In this document: positions 34,357 through 41,881 of the stretch, in pieces
Numbering within the stretch: the first letter of the stretch is position 1
Layout: every line of letters starts with the position of its first letter
Source: Verrucomicrobiota bacterium
Lineage (GTDB): Bacteria > Verrucomicrobiota > Verrucomicrobiia > CAIQCK01
DNA: 64,000 nt
Reading direction: 5' to 3'
Assembly: GCA_026397915.1 (NCBI GenBank)
Contig: JAPLTX010000059.1
Coordinates: 124,001-188,000 of the forward strand
Notes under the pieces: model-generated
Seen by the model: only the letters and a program-made list of their open reading frames with translations
The model's database searches: none
What the model was told of the DNA's origin: nothing
Translations under genes and position numbers: made by a program

Positions 34357-34386
34357 TTGCCCCGCTGGCGAACGACGGGCTAGATT
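34357..34386 (+). promoter_or_regulatory. Candidate smpB promoter
   Basis: TTGCCC (34357-34362) and TAGATT (34381-34386) are separated by 18 bp, each matching the sigma-70 consensus at 4 of 6 positions. The smpB ATG at 34399 lies only 12 nt beyond the -10 box, so the transcript would have a very short or no leader. This agrees with the absence of a Shine-Dalgarno sequence before that ATG. Confidence 0.45.
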
Positions 34387-34398
34387 CGGCGGCACAAC

Positions 34399-34866
34399 AT
34401 GTCCGTCATCGCCACCAATCGCAAAGCGCACCACGATTACGCCATCCTCGAAACGATGGAGGCCGGCATCGTGTTGACCGGCACGGAGGTCAAGAGCCTC
34501 CGCAACGGCCGCGCCACGATCAATGACGCCTTCGCCCGGCTCGACAAGGACGAGGTCTGGCTCTTCAACGCCCACATCCCCGAATACTCCCACGGCAACA
34601 TCTGGAACCACAACCCGACCCGCCAGCGCAAGCTGCTTCTCCACCGCGACCAGATTCACCGCCTCATGGGCCAGATGGCCACCAAAGGCAAGGCGCTCGT
34701 CGCGCTCAAGCTCTACTTCAACAAACGCAACGTTGCCAAAGTCGAGATCGCGCTCGCCGAGGGCAAAACACAGGTGGACCGCCGCGAGGACATCAAGCGC
34801 CGCACCGCCGAGCGCGAGATGGCGCAAGCCATGTCGAGCGCGTTCAAAGGCAAGAAGCGCGGCTGA
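34399..34866 (+). CDS. smpB: SsrA-binding protein SmpB
   Basis: The 155-residue protein is a standard SmpB. It has the N-terminal ATNRKAHHDYAILETMEAGIVLTGTEVKSLRNGRATINDAF, the beta-barrel segment with LFNAHIPEYSHGN, and the basic C-terminal tail (REMAQAMSSAFKGKKRG) that enters the decoding site. It binds tmRNA and brings it to stalled ribosomes. The tmRNA gene itself was not found beside it. It is a single gene between divergent and convergent neighbours. Confidence 0.97.
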   Translation: MSVIATNRKAHHDYAILETMEAGIVLTGTEVKSLRNGRATINDAFARLDKDEVWLFNAHIPEYSHGNIWNHNPTRQRKLLLHRDQIHRLMGQMATKGKALVALKLYFNKRNVAKVEIALAEGKTQVDRREDIKRRTAEREMAQAMSSAFKGKKRG

Positions 34867-34938
34867 GGCGGTTTTGGGATTTGAACAGGGGAGACGCGAA
34901 GTCGCGAAGTTCTGATCACCTTCGTCAGCACCGCCTTC

Positions 34939-35922
34939 TCACAGCTCGATCTCGCCGACGATCTTCTCGACCAGATCCGTGATCATCACCACGCCCAGCG
35001 GCCGTTTTTTCACGTCGAGCACCACGGCCATCGGCAGGCCGACGCCGCGCAAACGTGCCAGCGCCCGGTCGAGCGGTTCCGCGCTGTCCACCGTCGGCGC
35101 AGGCCGGCAGAAATCGGCGGCGGTTTTCGAGGCGACAACGCTGTCGCTAAAAAGGATTTCGTAGACGTTGATGACGCCGGCGAGATTACCGGCCGCGTCG
35201 AGCACCGGCAGTTGCGAGAAGCTGTGCTCGCGCGCTTGGCGCAGCACTTCGGCGATGGAGGTTTGCGGCGTGACGGCGAGCACCTGCGCCATCGGCACCA
35301 TCACGTCGCGCACCGGCGTGGCGCACATCTCGAATACGCCGGCAATCATCTTGCGCTGCTCCGCCGACGGCTGGCTGGCCAGCTCGCCTTCGCGGGCGAT
35401 GAAAATAAGTTCCTCGCGGCTCACGAACAGTTCCTTCTTCGCGCGTTCGAGGCCGGCCAATCGCATGAAAGCCGACGCGAGAAACTCGAACGTAACCGTC
35501 AGTGGCGTCATCGTCACCGCGCACAACTGCAACGGCCGCGCCAGCATCATGCTCAGCCGGAACGGGTAGAGCCGGAACAGCGATTTCGGCACCAGTTCGC
35601 CGACGATCAGCAGCACGAGCACCATCATCACGACGGCCAGCGCGCCGCCCGTGCGTGGCGGCAGGGGCCAGTGAAGCATCGCGCTGTGCACCGCGACGAC
35701 TGTGGCGGTGACGTTGACGAGGTTGTTACCCACCAGCACCGTCGCCAGCAGCCGCTCCGGCCGGTCGAGGTATCGCTGGAGGATCATCGCGCGCGGGTCG
35801 TGACGGCGAACGCGGTCGCGGAGGCGGATTTTGTTAAGCGAAAGCAGGCCCGTCTCGATGCCGGAGAAGAAAAACGACAACGCCACGCAGACCAGCAACA
35901 CGATGGCTTCCGGCGCGTTCAT
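34939..35922 (-). CDS. CNNM/CorC-family membrane protein with CBS domains (second of pair)
   Basis: The 327-residue protein has an N-terminal DUF21/CNNM membrane domain (about 1-150; SFFFSGIETGLLSLNKIRLRDRVRR and NNLVNVTATVVAVHSAML). A CBS pair follows (about 195-320) with CATPVRDVMVPMAQV, FSQLPVLD and GVVMITDLVEKIVGEI. The family is linked to Mg2+/Co2+ transport or its regulation, and older annotations call it hemolysin-like. The ATG at 35922 overlaps the upstream paralogue's stop as ATGA, which fixes this start. It lacks the extra C-terminal CorC_HlyC domain seen in its partner, so the two may form a heteromer. Confidence 0.9.
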   Translation of the reverse strand: MNAPEAIVLLVCVALSFFFSGIETGLLSLNKIRLRDRVRRHDPRAMILQRYLDRPERLLATVLVGNNLVNVTATVVAVHSAMLHWPLPPRTGGALAVVMMVLVLLIVGELVPKSLFRLYPFRLSMMLARPLQLCAVTMTPLTVTFEFLASAFMRLAGLERAKKELFVSREELIFIAREGELASQPSAEQRKMIAGVFEMCATPVRDVMVPMAQVLAVTPQTSIAEVLRQAREHSFSQLPVLDAAGNLAGVINVYEILFSDSVVASKTAADFCRPAPTVDSAEPLDRALARLRGVGLPMAVVLDVKKRPLGVVMITDLVEKIVGEIEL

Positions 35923-37163
35923 GCGTTCGCCTCCGTGCGGTCGAGCCGCAGTTCGACGATGCGGTTCTTGGCGACGCGCTCGACCGTGAACTGCGTGTTG
36001 CCGACGCGGACCTGCGATCCGGGCCGAGGGATGCCGCCAAGCCGCGTGGCCACCAACCCGCTGATTGTTTCGACGCCGGGGCACGCCAGCCGCAGGCCGA
36101 GTCGCTCGTTGAGGTCGTCCAGCCGCGTCTCGCCGAGCACCAACCACGCGGTCGCCGACAACGACCGGATTTCCTGCTCCGGTTGCCGGAACTCACCCGC
36201 CATATCGCCGACGATCTCTTCGAGAATGTCGGACATCGTGAGCACACCCTCGGTGCCGCCAAACTCATCCACCACGATGGCCATCGGCTGCTTGTGAATC
36301 TGGAAACTTTTCAGTAACCGCGCCGCGTTCATGGACTCCGGCACGAACGACGGCGGGTCCATGATCTCCAGCACGTCCTCCTCCGGCAACAACAGGAACC
36401 GCCGCACGTCGAGGATGCCAACAATGGTGTCCGGCGACTCGTCATAGATCGGGATGCGCCGGTGCCGCGTCTTCTTTACGAATGCCATCAACTCTGCCTT
36501 CGGCATCGTTGCCGGCACGCACGCCATGTCCACGCGCGGCGTCAGCAAATCCTTCGCGACGTGCCGGCGCAGGTGCAGGATTTTCTGGATCATGTTCTTC
36601 TCGGTCTCGCGCAGCACGCCCTCCTGTAGACCGACCTCCAGCAACGTGCCAACCTCCTCATCCGAGAGGCCCAAACTCTTCGTGGCTTTGGGCGCGGCCA
36701 GCCGCAACAGTCCATCCGCGACGCCTTGCGAGAGTGCCAGCACCGGCTTCAACACCCGCGCCAACGCCAACGTCGGCCCCGCGACAAACCTCACCACCCG
36801 AATCGGGTTGAGCACTGCAAGCAGCTTCGGCACCAGTTCCCCTACCGTCACCAGTAGCACCACCATCACCGCGATCGTGCCGAGCGCCGCCGCCGGCATG
36901 GCGTGCCGCTGCGCCAGCCACCAGAACATCAGCGCCGTCGCCAGCGTGTTCACGATGGTGTTGCCGAGCAGGATCGTCGAGAGCAACCGCCACGGCGTTG
37001 CCAGCAACTCCGCCACCACTGCGCCGAGCGCGGGCGATTGCTCCGCCAGCCGGCGTGTGTGGATTTTCCCCAGCGAGAAAAGCGCCGTCTCCGTGCTGGA
37101 GAAAAACGCCGACAGCGCCAGCAGCACCGCCAGCGCGAGCAACGGTATGAGCCATTCAATCAT
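35919..37163 (-). CDS. CNNM/CorC-family membrane protein with CBS and CorC_HlyC domains (first of pair)
   Basis: This 414-residue protein has a CNNM domain (about 1-180; SAFFSSTETALFSLGKIHTRRLAEQ), a CBS pair (about 200-325) with LLTPRVDMACVPATMP, HRRIPIYDESPDTIVGILDVR and VDEFGGTEGVLTMSDILEEIVGDM, and a C-terminal CorC_HlyC (TransporterAssoc) domain from about 340. Domain order and motifs match transporters or regulators of Mg2+ in the PaeA/CorC group. It is translationally coupled to the shorter paralogue downstream. The start at MIEWLIPLLALAVLL gives a normal N-terminal membrane helix. Confidence 0.92.
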   Translation of the reverse strand: MIEWLIPLLALAVLLALSAFFSSTETALFSLGKIHTRRLAEQSPALGAVVAELLATPWRLLSTILLGNTIVNTLATALMFWWLAQRHAMPAAALGTIAVMVVLLVTVGELVPKLLAVLNPIRVVRFVAGPTLALARVLKPVLALSQGVADGLLRLAAPKATKSLGLSDEEVGTLLEVGLQEGVLRETEKNMIQKILHLRRHVAKDLLTPRVDMACVPATMPKAELMAFVKKTRHRRIPIYDESPDTIVGILDVRRFLLLPEEDVLEIMDPPSFVPESMNAARLLKSFQIHKQPMAIVVDEFGGTEGVLTMSDILEEIVGDMAGEFRQPEQEIRSLSATAWLVLGETRLDDLNERLGLRLACPGVETISGLVATRLGGIPRPGSQVRVGNTQFTVERVAKNRIVELRLDRTEANA

Positions 37164-37249
37164 CGGATTCGCGCGTTCACCATCCCCGCGACCTTAGCCG
37201 ACCGCCGCCGCCCCCGTCAACGGCGGCAAAAACCGCTTCACGCGCCGCG

Positions 37250-38089
37250 CTATGGTTGGCGCGGAGGCGATTTCAGATAGCCCAATGCCAGCCCGATCAA
37301 TCCAGCCGTCCACTGCGTTGTCTTCATCACCAGCAAGCCGGTGCCGTGCAGCGGGTCGCGCCCCAGCAACCGCCACTGGCGCAAGAACGCCGGTTTCACC
37401 GGCGCGAACCGTTTCACGCCCGTCGAGCCGGCGCTCTTGAAGTAATCCCGCATTTTCGAGCCGTAGTAGAATTTTTTCCGCACCACGGACCAAAACCCGG
37501 CCGGTTCGTGGTGTGTAAGCGCCACGCCGGTCCGAGCGATCTTGGATCCGGCCGCCTTGAGCTTGTCGTGGATGTCAAAGTCCTCGCCGGCGATCATCGC
37601 CTCGCTGTAGCCGCCGACCTGCCAGTAGGCGCTCGCGCGGATGAAACGGTTGGCCGCCTCCATGTAGGGATCGTTGAAATAGCAGCGTTTCTCCAGCTTC
37701 TGGCACTTGGCCCAGAAACCACTGCCGCCGCCTTCCTCCGGGATGATGACCGCATCAGCGCCTTCCGCCGCGAGACGCACGCAATCCGCCACCAGCGCCG
37801 GCTGCAACTCCATGTCGCTGTCGAAGAACATCACAAACTCGCCTTGCGCCTGTCGCGCGCCGAAGTTGCGCTGCACGTTGCGCTCCGGCCCCTGCGTGAA
37901 GAACCGCGCCTCAGGATAGCGTGTTCGCACCAGTTCCGGCTCGCCGTCGGTGGAATAGTTGTCCACGACGATCACCTCGATCGGTTTGTAGTTCTGCGCG
38001 CGGATGGAATCCAGCAACCGCGGCAGAATCGCCGCAGAGTTCTTCGTCGGAACAATGATGCTGACCAATGGTTCGGACATCAGCGCCAT
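37250..38089 (-). CDS. Glycosyltransferase family 2
   Basis: The GT-A glycosyltransferase begins MSEPLVSIIVPTKNSAAILPRLLDSI, followed by EVIVVDNYSTDGEPELV and the metal motif MFFDSDMELQPALV (DxD-like). A later GEDFDIHDKLKAAGSKIA segment is the usual acceptor/ED region. The ATG at 38080 opens the domain at once; an in-frame ATG three codons earlier (38089) is the outer limit used here. A hydrophobic C-terminal stretch (LLVMKTTQWTAGLIGLALGYL) may anchor it to the membrane. It probably adds a sugar to a lipid-linked or cell-surface glycan. It is divergent from the Memo-like gene with about 115 bp between. Confidence 0.88.
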   Translation of the reverse strand: MALMSEPLVSIIVPTKNSAAILPRLLDSIRAQNYKPIEVIVVDNYSTDGEPELVRTRYPEARFFTQGPERNVQRNFGARQAQGEFVMFFDSDMELQPALVADCVRLAAEGADAVIIPEEGGGSGFWAKCQKLEKRCYFNDPYMEAANRFIRASAYWQVGGYSEAMIAGEDFDIHDKLKAAGSKIARTGVALTHHEPAGFWSVVRKKFYYGSKMRDYFKSAGSTGVKRFAPVKPAFLRQWRLLGRDPLHGTGLLVMKTTQWTAGLIGLALGYLKSPPRQP

Positions 38090-38153
38090 TATGCTGATTT
38101 TCTCGCCGGACGGAAGCCTGATGCGGAGGGTGAGACGAAAAACGCCTGACGGA

Positions 38154-38173
38154 CAAAACGCCTTCACGTTTTG
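38154..38173. repeat. Small inverted repeat in the divergent promoter region
   Basis: CAAAACG (38154-38160) and CGTTTTG (38167-38173) form a 7-bp inverted repeat around six bases. The right arm overlaps the first copy of a GTTTTGCGT direct repeat whose second copy lies 14 bp downstream. The element sits between the divergent glycosyltransferase and Memo-like genes and could be an operator. Its role is inferred only from position. Confidence 0.3.
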
Positions 38174-38204
38174 CGTTTCATGTTTTGCGTGTATCCTATG
38201 GGTC

Positions 38205-39440
38205 ATGAGCGCCAACGAAAAACCCAAGCTGCGGCCCATCGAGGCGTTCCCTTTCGAGCAGGACGGGCGGCGGCTGGTGGTGCTGCGCGACCCGTTGCGT
38301 TGGACGGACAACTCCGTTGTCGTCTCGCCGACGCTCATTCCCATTCTCCAGCGGTTCACCGGCGACAACACGGTGGTGGACATCCAGGCGGAATTCGCGC
38401 GCGCCACGGGACAGATTCTGCCAAGCGAGGCGCTCAACGGCGTGATCGTCAAGCTTGACGAGGCGCTACTGCTCGACAACGAGCGGTTCCAGCGGTATCG
38501 CGACCAGCTCGTGCGCGAATTCCGCGAATCGTCCGTGCGGCCCGCGGCGCATGCCGGCGCGAGCTATCCCGACGAGCCAACGGAACTCACCGCGATGCTC
38601 AACGAACATTTCGCCGCCATCGCCTGGGGGCCGGACGGCACGGTGCCGCCAACCGGCCAACTCGCAGGTATTATCGCGCCGCACATTGACCTGCGCCGCG
38701 GCGGGCCGACGTTTGCGCGGGCCTACGGGCAACTGCGCGGCCGCGACGACATTGAGTTGTTCGTCATCCTCGGCACGGGCCACCAGCCAATGCATCACCG
38801 ATTCGGCGGGTTGCGAAAGGATTACGCGACGCCGTTCGGCACAGCGCGAACCGACCGCGACGCGCTGGAGGCGCTCGCCACGGAGTTGCCGTTCGGTTTC
38901 TTCGACGATGAGTGGGCACACCGCTCCGAGCACAGCATCGAGTTCCAGATCGTCTGGCTCCAACACATCTTCGGCGGCAATCTCAAAGCCCGCATCGCGC
39001 CGGTGCTGGCCGGCTCGTTCCACAAGTTCAGCGAGGCCGGCGCGTCGCCGCTCGGCGACCCGCAAGTGGCGGGCTTTACACAGGCGCTACGCAAGCTGGT
39101 GGATGCGCGGCGCGGCAAAGTCTGCGTCATTGCCGGCGTGGACTTGGCGCATATCGGCGGGCGGTTCGGCGACGAGGAAGCGATGGACGAAGCGCGCCGC
39201 GCCCGGCTGGAGCGCGACGACCGCGCGATGCTCGACACGATTCTTTCGTGCGACGCGGAAAAATTTCACAACAACATCGCCGCCGACAAGGACACGCGGC
39301 GCATTTGTGGCTACCCGGCCATCTACACGTTGTTGGCAGCGCTCAAGCCGTCGGCGGCGCAGTTCCTCGATTACGGCCAGTCGCATGAGCCGGAGACCAA
39401 CTCCGTCGTCAGCTTCGGCAGTGTGGCGTTTTACCGCTGA
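38205..39440 (+). CDS. AmmeMemoRadiSam system protein B (Memo-like) with N-terminal PqqD-like segment
   Basis: The 411-residue protein has the Memo fold from about residue 115. It has PAAHAGASYPDEP, GIIAPHIDLRRGGPTFARAY, FVILGTGHQPMHHRF, EHSIEFQIVWLQHIFGG and VDLAHIGGRFGD, which contain the conserved His/Asp metal ligands. Residues 1-110 look like a PqqD-type small domain (VVVSPTLIPILQRFTGDNTVVDIQ). The start at 38205 is chosen because the first domain begins there. Memo-like B proteins usually sit with an AMMECR1-like A protein and a radical-SAM protein, but neither is in the window. The biochemical role of bacterial Memo proteins is not settled. Confidence 0.85.
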   Translation: MSANEKPKLRPIEAFPFEQDGRRLVVLRDPLRWTDNSVVVSPTLIPILQRFTGDNTVVDIQAEFARATGQILPSEALNGVIVKLDEALLLDNERFQRYRDQLVREFRESSVRPAAHAGASYPDEPTELTAMLNEHFAAIAWGPDGTVPPTGQLAGIIAPHIDLRRGGPTFARAYGQLRGRDDIELFVILGTGHQPMHHRFGGLRKDYATPFGTARTDRDALEALATELPFGFFDDEWAHRSEHSIEFQIVWLQHIFGGNLKARIAPVLAGSFHKFSEAGASPLGDPQVAGFTQALRKLVDARRGKVCVIAGVDLAHIGGRFGDEEAMDEARRARLERDDRAMLDTILSCDAEKFHNNIAADKDTRRICGYPAIYTLLAALKPSAAQFLDYGQSHEPETNSVVSFGSVAFYR

Positions 39441-39479
39441 CGGCTTGCCTTCACTCGTGTTGCTGATACGCTCGCGCCT

Positions 39480-41030
39480 GTGAAGCGATTCGCTGGATGG
39501 AAATCCTGGCTGCTAGCGCTGGTTGCCGCGCTGCTGCCGCTCACTGCAACGGCCGCGTCACCAGCCCTCCGGATTCCCGCTGCGCCAGCACTCGATCAAA
39601 CCGCTGGCATCATCGCCCCAGGCACGCCGTCAGCGACTGCTTATTACGTTCGCGACAGCGGTAAATCCGGGCCGACCGTGGTCATCACAGGCGGTGTCCA
39701 CGGCGACGAGCCGGCCGGCGCGTATGCCGCCGACCAGATCCGCCACTGGCCCATCACGCGCGGCAAACTCATCGTCGTTCCGCGCGCCAACGTCGTTGCA
39801 CTGAAGGCCAACAAGCGCAACACACCGGGCGAGCCTGCCGAGACGGCGAACCTCAACCGCAATTTCCCCAAGGCAAAGGAGGGCGGCCAGCCTCGCGGCG
39901 CGTTGGCGACGGCGCTGTGGGAGTTTACACGGCAGCAGAAGCCGGCGTGGTTCGTGGACCTCCACGAAGGTTCCGACTTCAACGCAATGACCAACAAGAG
40001 CGTTGGCAGCAGCGTCATCGTCTTCCCGACAACAGACGGCAAGGCCGTCGCGCCCGCAGTTCAAGCCGCCGTCAACGCCACTATCACCAATCAGAACCAC
40101 CGCTTCACGCTGCGCGGCCCGCCGGTGGACGGCAGCCTCGCCCGCGCGGCCGGCGCGCATCTCGGCGCTCACGCGATGATTATGGAAACGACGATCAAGA
40201 GCCAGGCGTTGTCCATTCGCGCCCGGCAGCACCGCGTCATGGTTCACACGCTGTTGAAGCACCTCGACATGATAGACGCAACCGTGACGCCGGAATGGAT
40301 GACCGCGCGCGTTTCGCCCAACACTCCAACGCCTCACGTCGCCGTTTACGACGCTGGCGGCACCGGCGGCACCAGTGCTGTGCGGGTCGCCGAGCAGGTC
40401 GGCAAGCAACCGGGCGCCATCGTCGTGCGCGTGTGCGGTGACGACATCCGCGGTGGCGCGCTCGACCAGTTCAACGTGGTTGCTGTTCCCGGCGGTAGCG
40501 GCAGCAAGGAAGCCGCCACGATTGGCGAGGACGGTCGCGCCCGCATCCGGAAGTTCGTTGAGGACGGCGGCGGTTACGTCGGCATCTGTGCCGGCGCGTA
40601 TCTGGCCACCAGCGGCTTTTCGTGGGGGCTGAAGATTCTCGATGCAAAGACACCCTCGCCGAAATGGGAGCGCGGCCACGCCACCGTGAAGCTCGAACTC
40701 ACCAACAAAGGACGCCAAGTTTTCGGCGATATCCAAGGTGTGTTCGACTGCAAATACGCCAACGGCCCCATCCTTTGCCCTGCCAACGTCGAGTCGTTGC
40801 CCGACTACGAGGTGCTGGCGTTTTTCCGCAGCGAAGTCGCCGAACACAACACGCCGCCGGGCATCATGATCAACTCGCCCGCCATCGTCGCCGGCCGTTA
40901 CGGCCAAGGCCGCATCATCTGTGCCAGCCCGCATCCGGAACAAACGAAAGGACTGGAGAAATTCATCGCGCGCGCCATCGCTTGGGTGACAGGTCGCGCG
41001 AGCATTGCTGAGAAAGCCAACGCCAGATGA
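39480..41030 (+). CDS. Secreted fusion: M14/AstE-AspA-like zinc hydrolase + BPL_N glutamine-amidotransferase-like domain
   Basis: This 516-residue protein starts at GTG 39480 and has a signal peptide (about 1-25). Residues 50-270 resemble the succinylglutamate-desuccinylase/aspartoacylase branch of M14: GVHGDEPAGAYAAD gives the first His and Glu zinc ligands, and WFVDLHEGSD gives the second His. Residues 285-505 match the biotin-protein-ligase N-terminal amidotransferase-like domain, with GGYVGICAGAYLATSG placing a nucleophile-like Cys. I know of no established family with this order. The gene overlaps the HELAH-protease gene by 4 nt, so the two exported proteins are coupled. The substrate is unknown; a peptidic or amide bond would fit both halves. 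Confidence 0.8.
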   Translation: MKRFAGWKSWLLALVAALLPLTATAASPALRIPAAPALDQTAGIIAPGTPSATAYYVRDSGKSGPTVVITGGVHGDEPAGAYAADQIRHWPITRGKLIVVPRANVVALKANKRNTPGEPAETANLNRNFPKAKEGGQPRGALATALWEFTRQQKPAWFVDLHEGSDFNAMTNKSVGSSVIVFPTTDGKAVAPAVQAAVNATITNQNHRFTLRGPPVDGSLARAAGAHLGAHAMIMETTIKSQALSIRARQHRVMVHTLLKHLDMIDATVTPEWMTARVSPNTPTPHVAVYDAGGTGGTSAVRVAEQVGKQPGAIVVRVCGDDIRGGALDQFNVVAVPGGSGSKEAATIGEDGRARIRKFVEDGGGYVGICAGAYLATSGFSWGLKILDAKTPSPKWERGHATVKLELTNKGRQVFGDIQGVFDCKYANGPILCPANVESLPDYEVLAFFRSEVAEHNTPPGIMINSPAIVAGRYGQGRIICASPHPEQTKGLEKFIARAIAWVTGRASIAEKANAR

Positions 41031-41773
41031 AATCGCTTGCCAACCATCTTGCCGTCACATTGGCCGTCCTCGTGCTTACGTCGTTGAGCGCGCCGGCTCA
41101 ATCCGTTCCACCGAAAACTCCGCCGTCGTCGGAACCGTGGGATACAGTCAGCGCCTACCACGAACGCCAGATCGAAGGCTGGCGCGTGCTGGTCAACCAG
41201 AAACTCGACTGCGATAAGCAGCGCAAGCTGTGCGACGAGACGTTGAAGTTGCTAGGCGATCATCTCTACCGCGTCAGCCGGGTCGTGCCGGCCGAGGCGC
41301 TGGCGAAGTTGCGGCGGGTGCCCATCTGGGTGGAGCTGGCCCATCCGCAAACCAAGTGCATGTGTTATCACCCGTCGCCGGTGTGGCTGCGCGAGCACCA
41401 GATGAACCCGGAGAAGGCCGGCACGATGGAGCTTGCCAACGCGGCAACGTTCCTGAAGTGGACACGCGAGCAACCGTGGATGGTGCTGCACGAACTGGCT
41501 CACGCCTATCATCACAAGGTTCTCGGCCATAACAACGTCGAAATCAAGGAGTGCTACAAACGCGCCGTCGCTTCGAAGAGCTACGACGCCGTCCTCTACA
41601 TCCACGGCAGCAAGAAGCGCCACTACGCGCTCAACAACGACCAGGAATACTTTGCCGAAGCAACTGAGGCGTTCTTCGGCACCAACGACTTCTATCCGTT
41701 CGTCCGCGCTGAACTGAAGGAACATGACCCCGATCTACACGCGCTGCTGAAAAAGCTCTGGGGCGAAAAGTAG
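41027..41773 (+). CDS. Secreted HELAH zinc metallopeptidase-like protein
   Basis: The 248-residue protein has a signal peptide (MKSLANHLAVTLAVLVLTSLSAPAQ). The zinc motif LHELAHAYHH (HExxH) lies at about residues 156-160, and NDQEYFAEATEAFFGTNDFYP downstream can supply the third ligand Glu, as in gluzincins. A cluster of Cys (KCMCYH) lies mid-protein. It resembles small exported metallopeptidases common in Planctomycetota and Verrucomicrobiota, without a clear named family. Its ATG overlaps the upstream fusion gene's stop. The TAG stop is also the first three bases of a palindromic repeat (41771-41793). Confidence 0.78.
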   Translation: MKSLANHLAVTLAVLVLTSLSAPAQSVPPKTPPSSEPWDTVSAYHERQIEGWRVLVNQKLDCDKQRKLCDETLKLLGDHLYRVSRVVPAEALAKLRRVPIWVELAHPQTKCMCYHPSPVWLREHQMNPEKAGTMELANAATFLKWTREQPWMVLHELAHAYHHKVLGHNNVEIKECYKRAVASKSYDAVLYIHGSKKRHYALNNDQEYFAEATEAFFGTNDFYPFVRAELKEHDPDLHALLKKLWGEK

Positions 41774-41793
41774 GACAGGCGTCTCGCCTGTCC
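41773..41793. repeat. Palindromic repeat GGACAGGCG-N3-CGCCTGTCC (copy 1)
   Basis: A perfect 9-bp inverted repeat with a 3-nt loop (TCT) begins on the G of the HELAH gene's TAG stop codon. A second copy with the same 5' context, AAAAGTAG, lies at 46578-46598 after another gene. It could act as a hairpin terminator or be a dispersed REP-like element; no T-run follows. Confidence 0.8.
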
Positions 41794-41881
41794 GTCATTG
41801 CGACCGAGCAAGTATTCCGTCTGTCCCGTCTGTCTGCCGCGCCTTGTTTCCCGCGACCAGTTGCCCTATAACATCTGCCTC

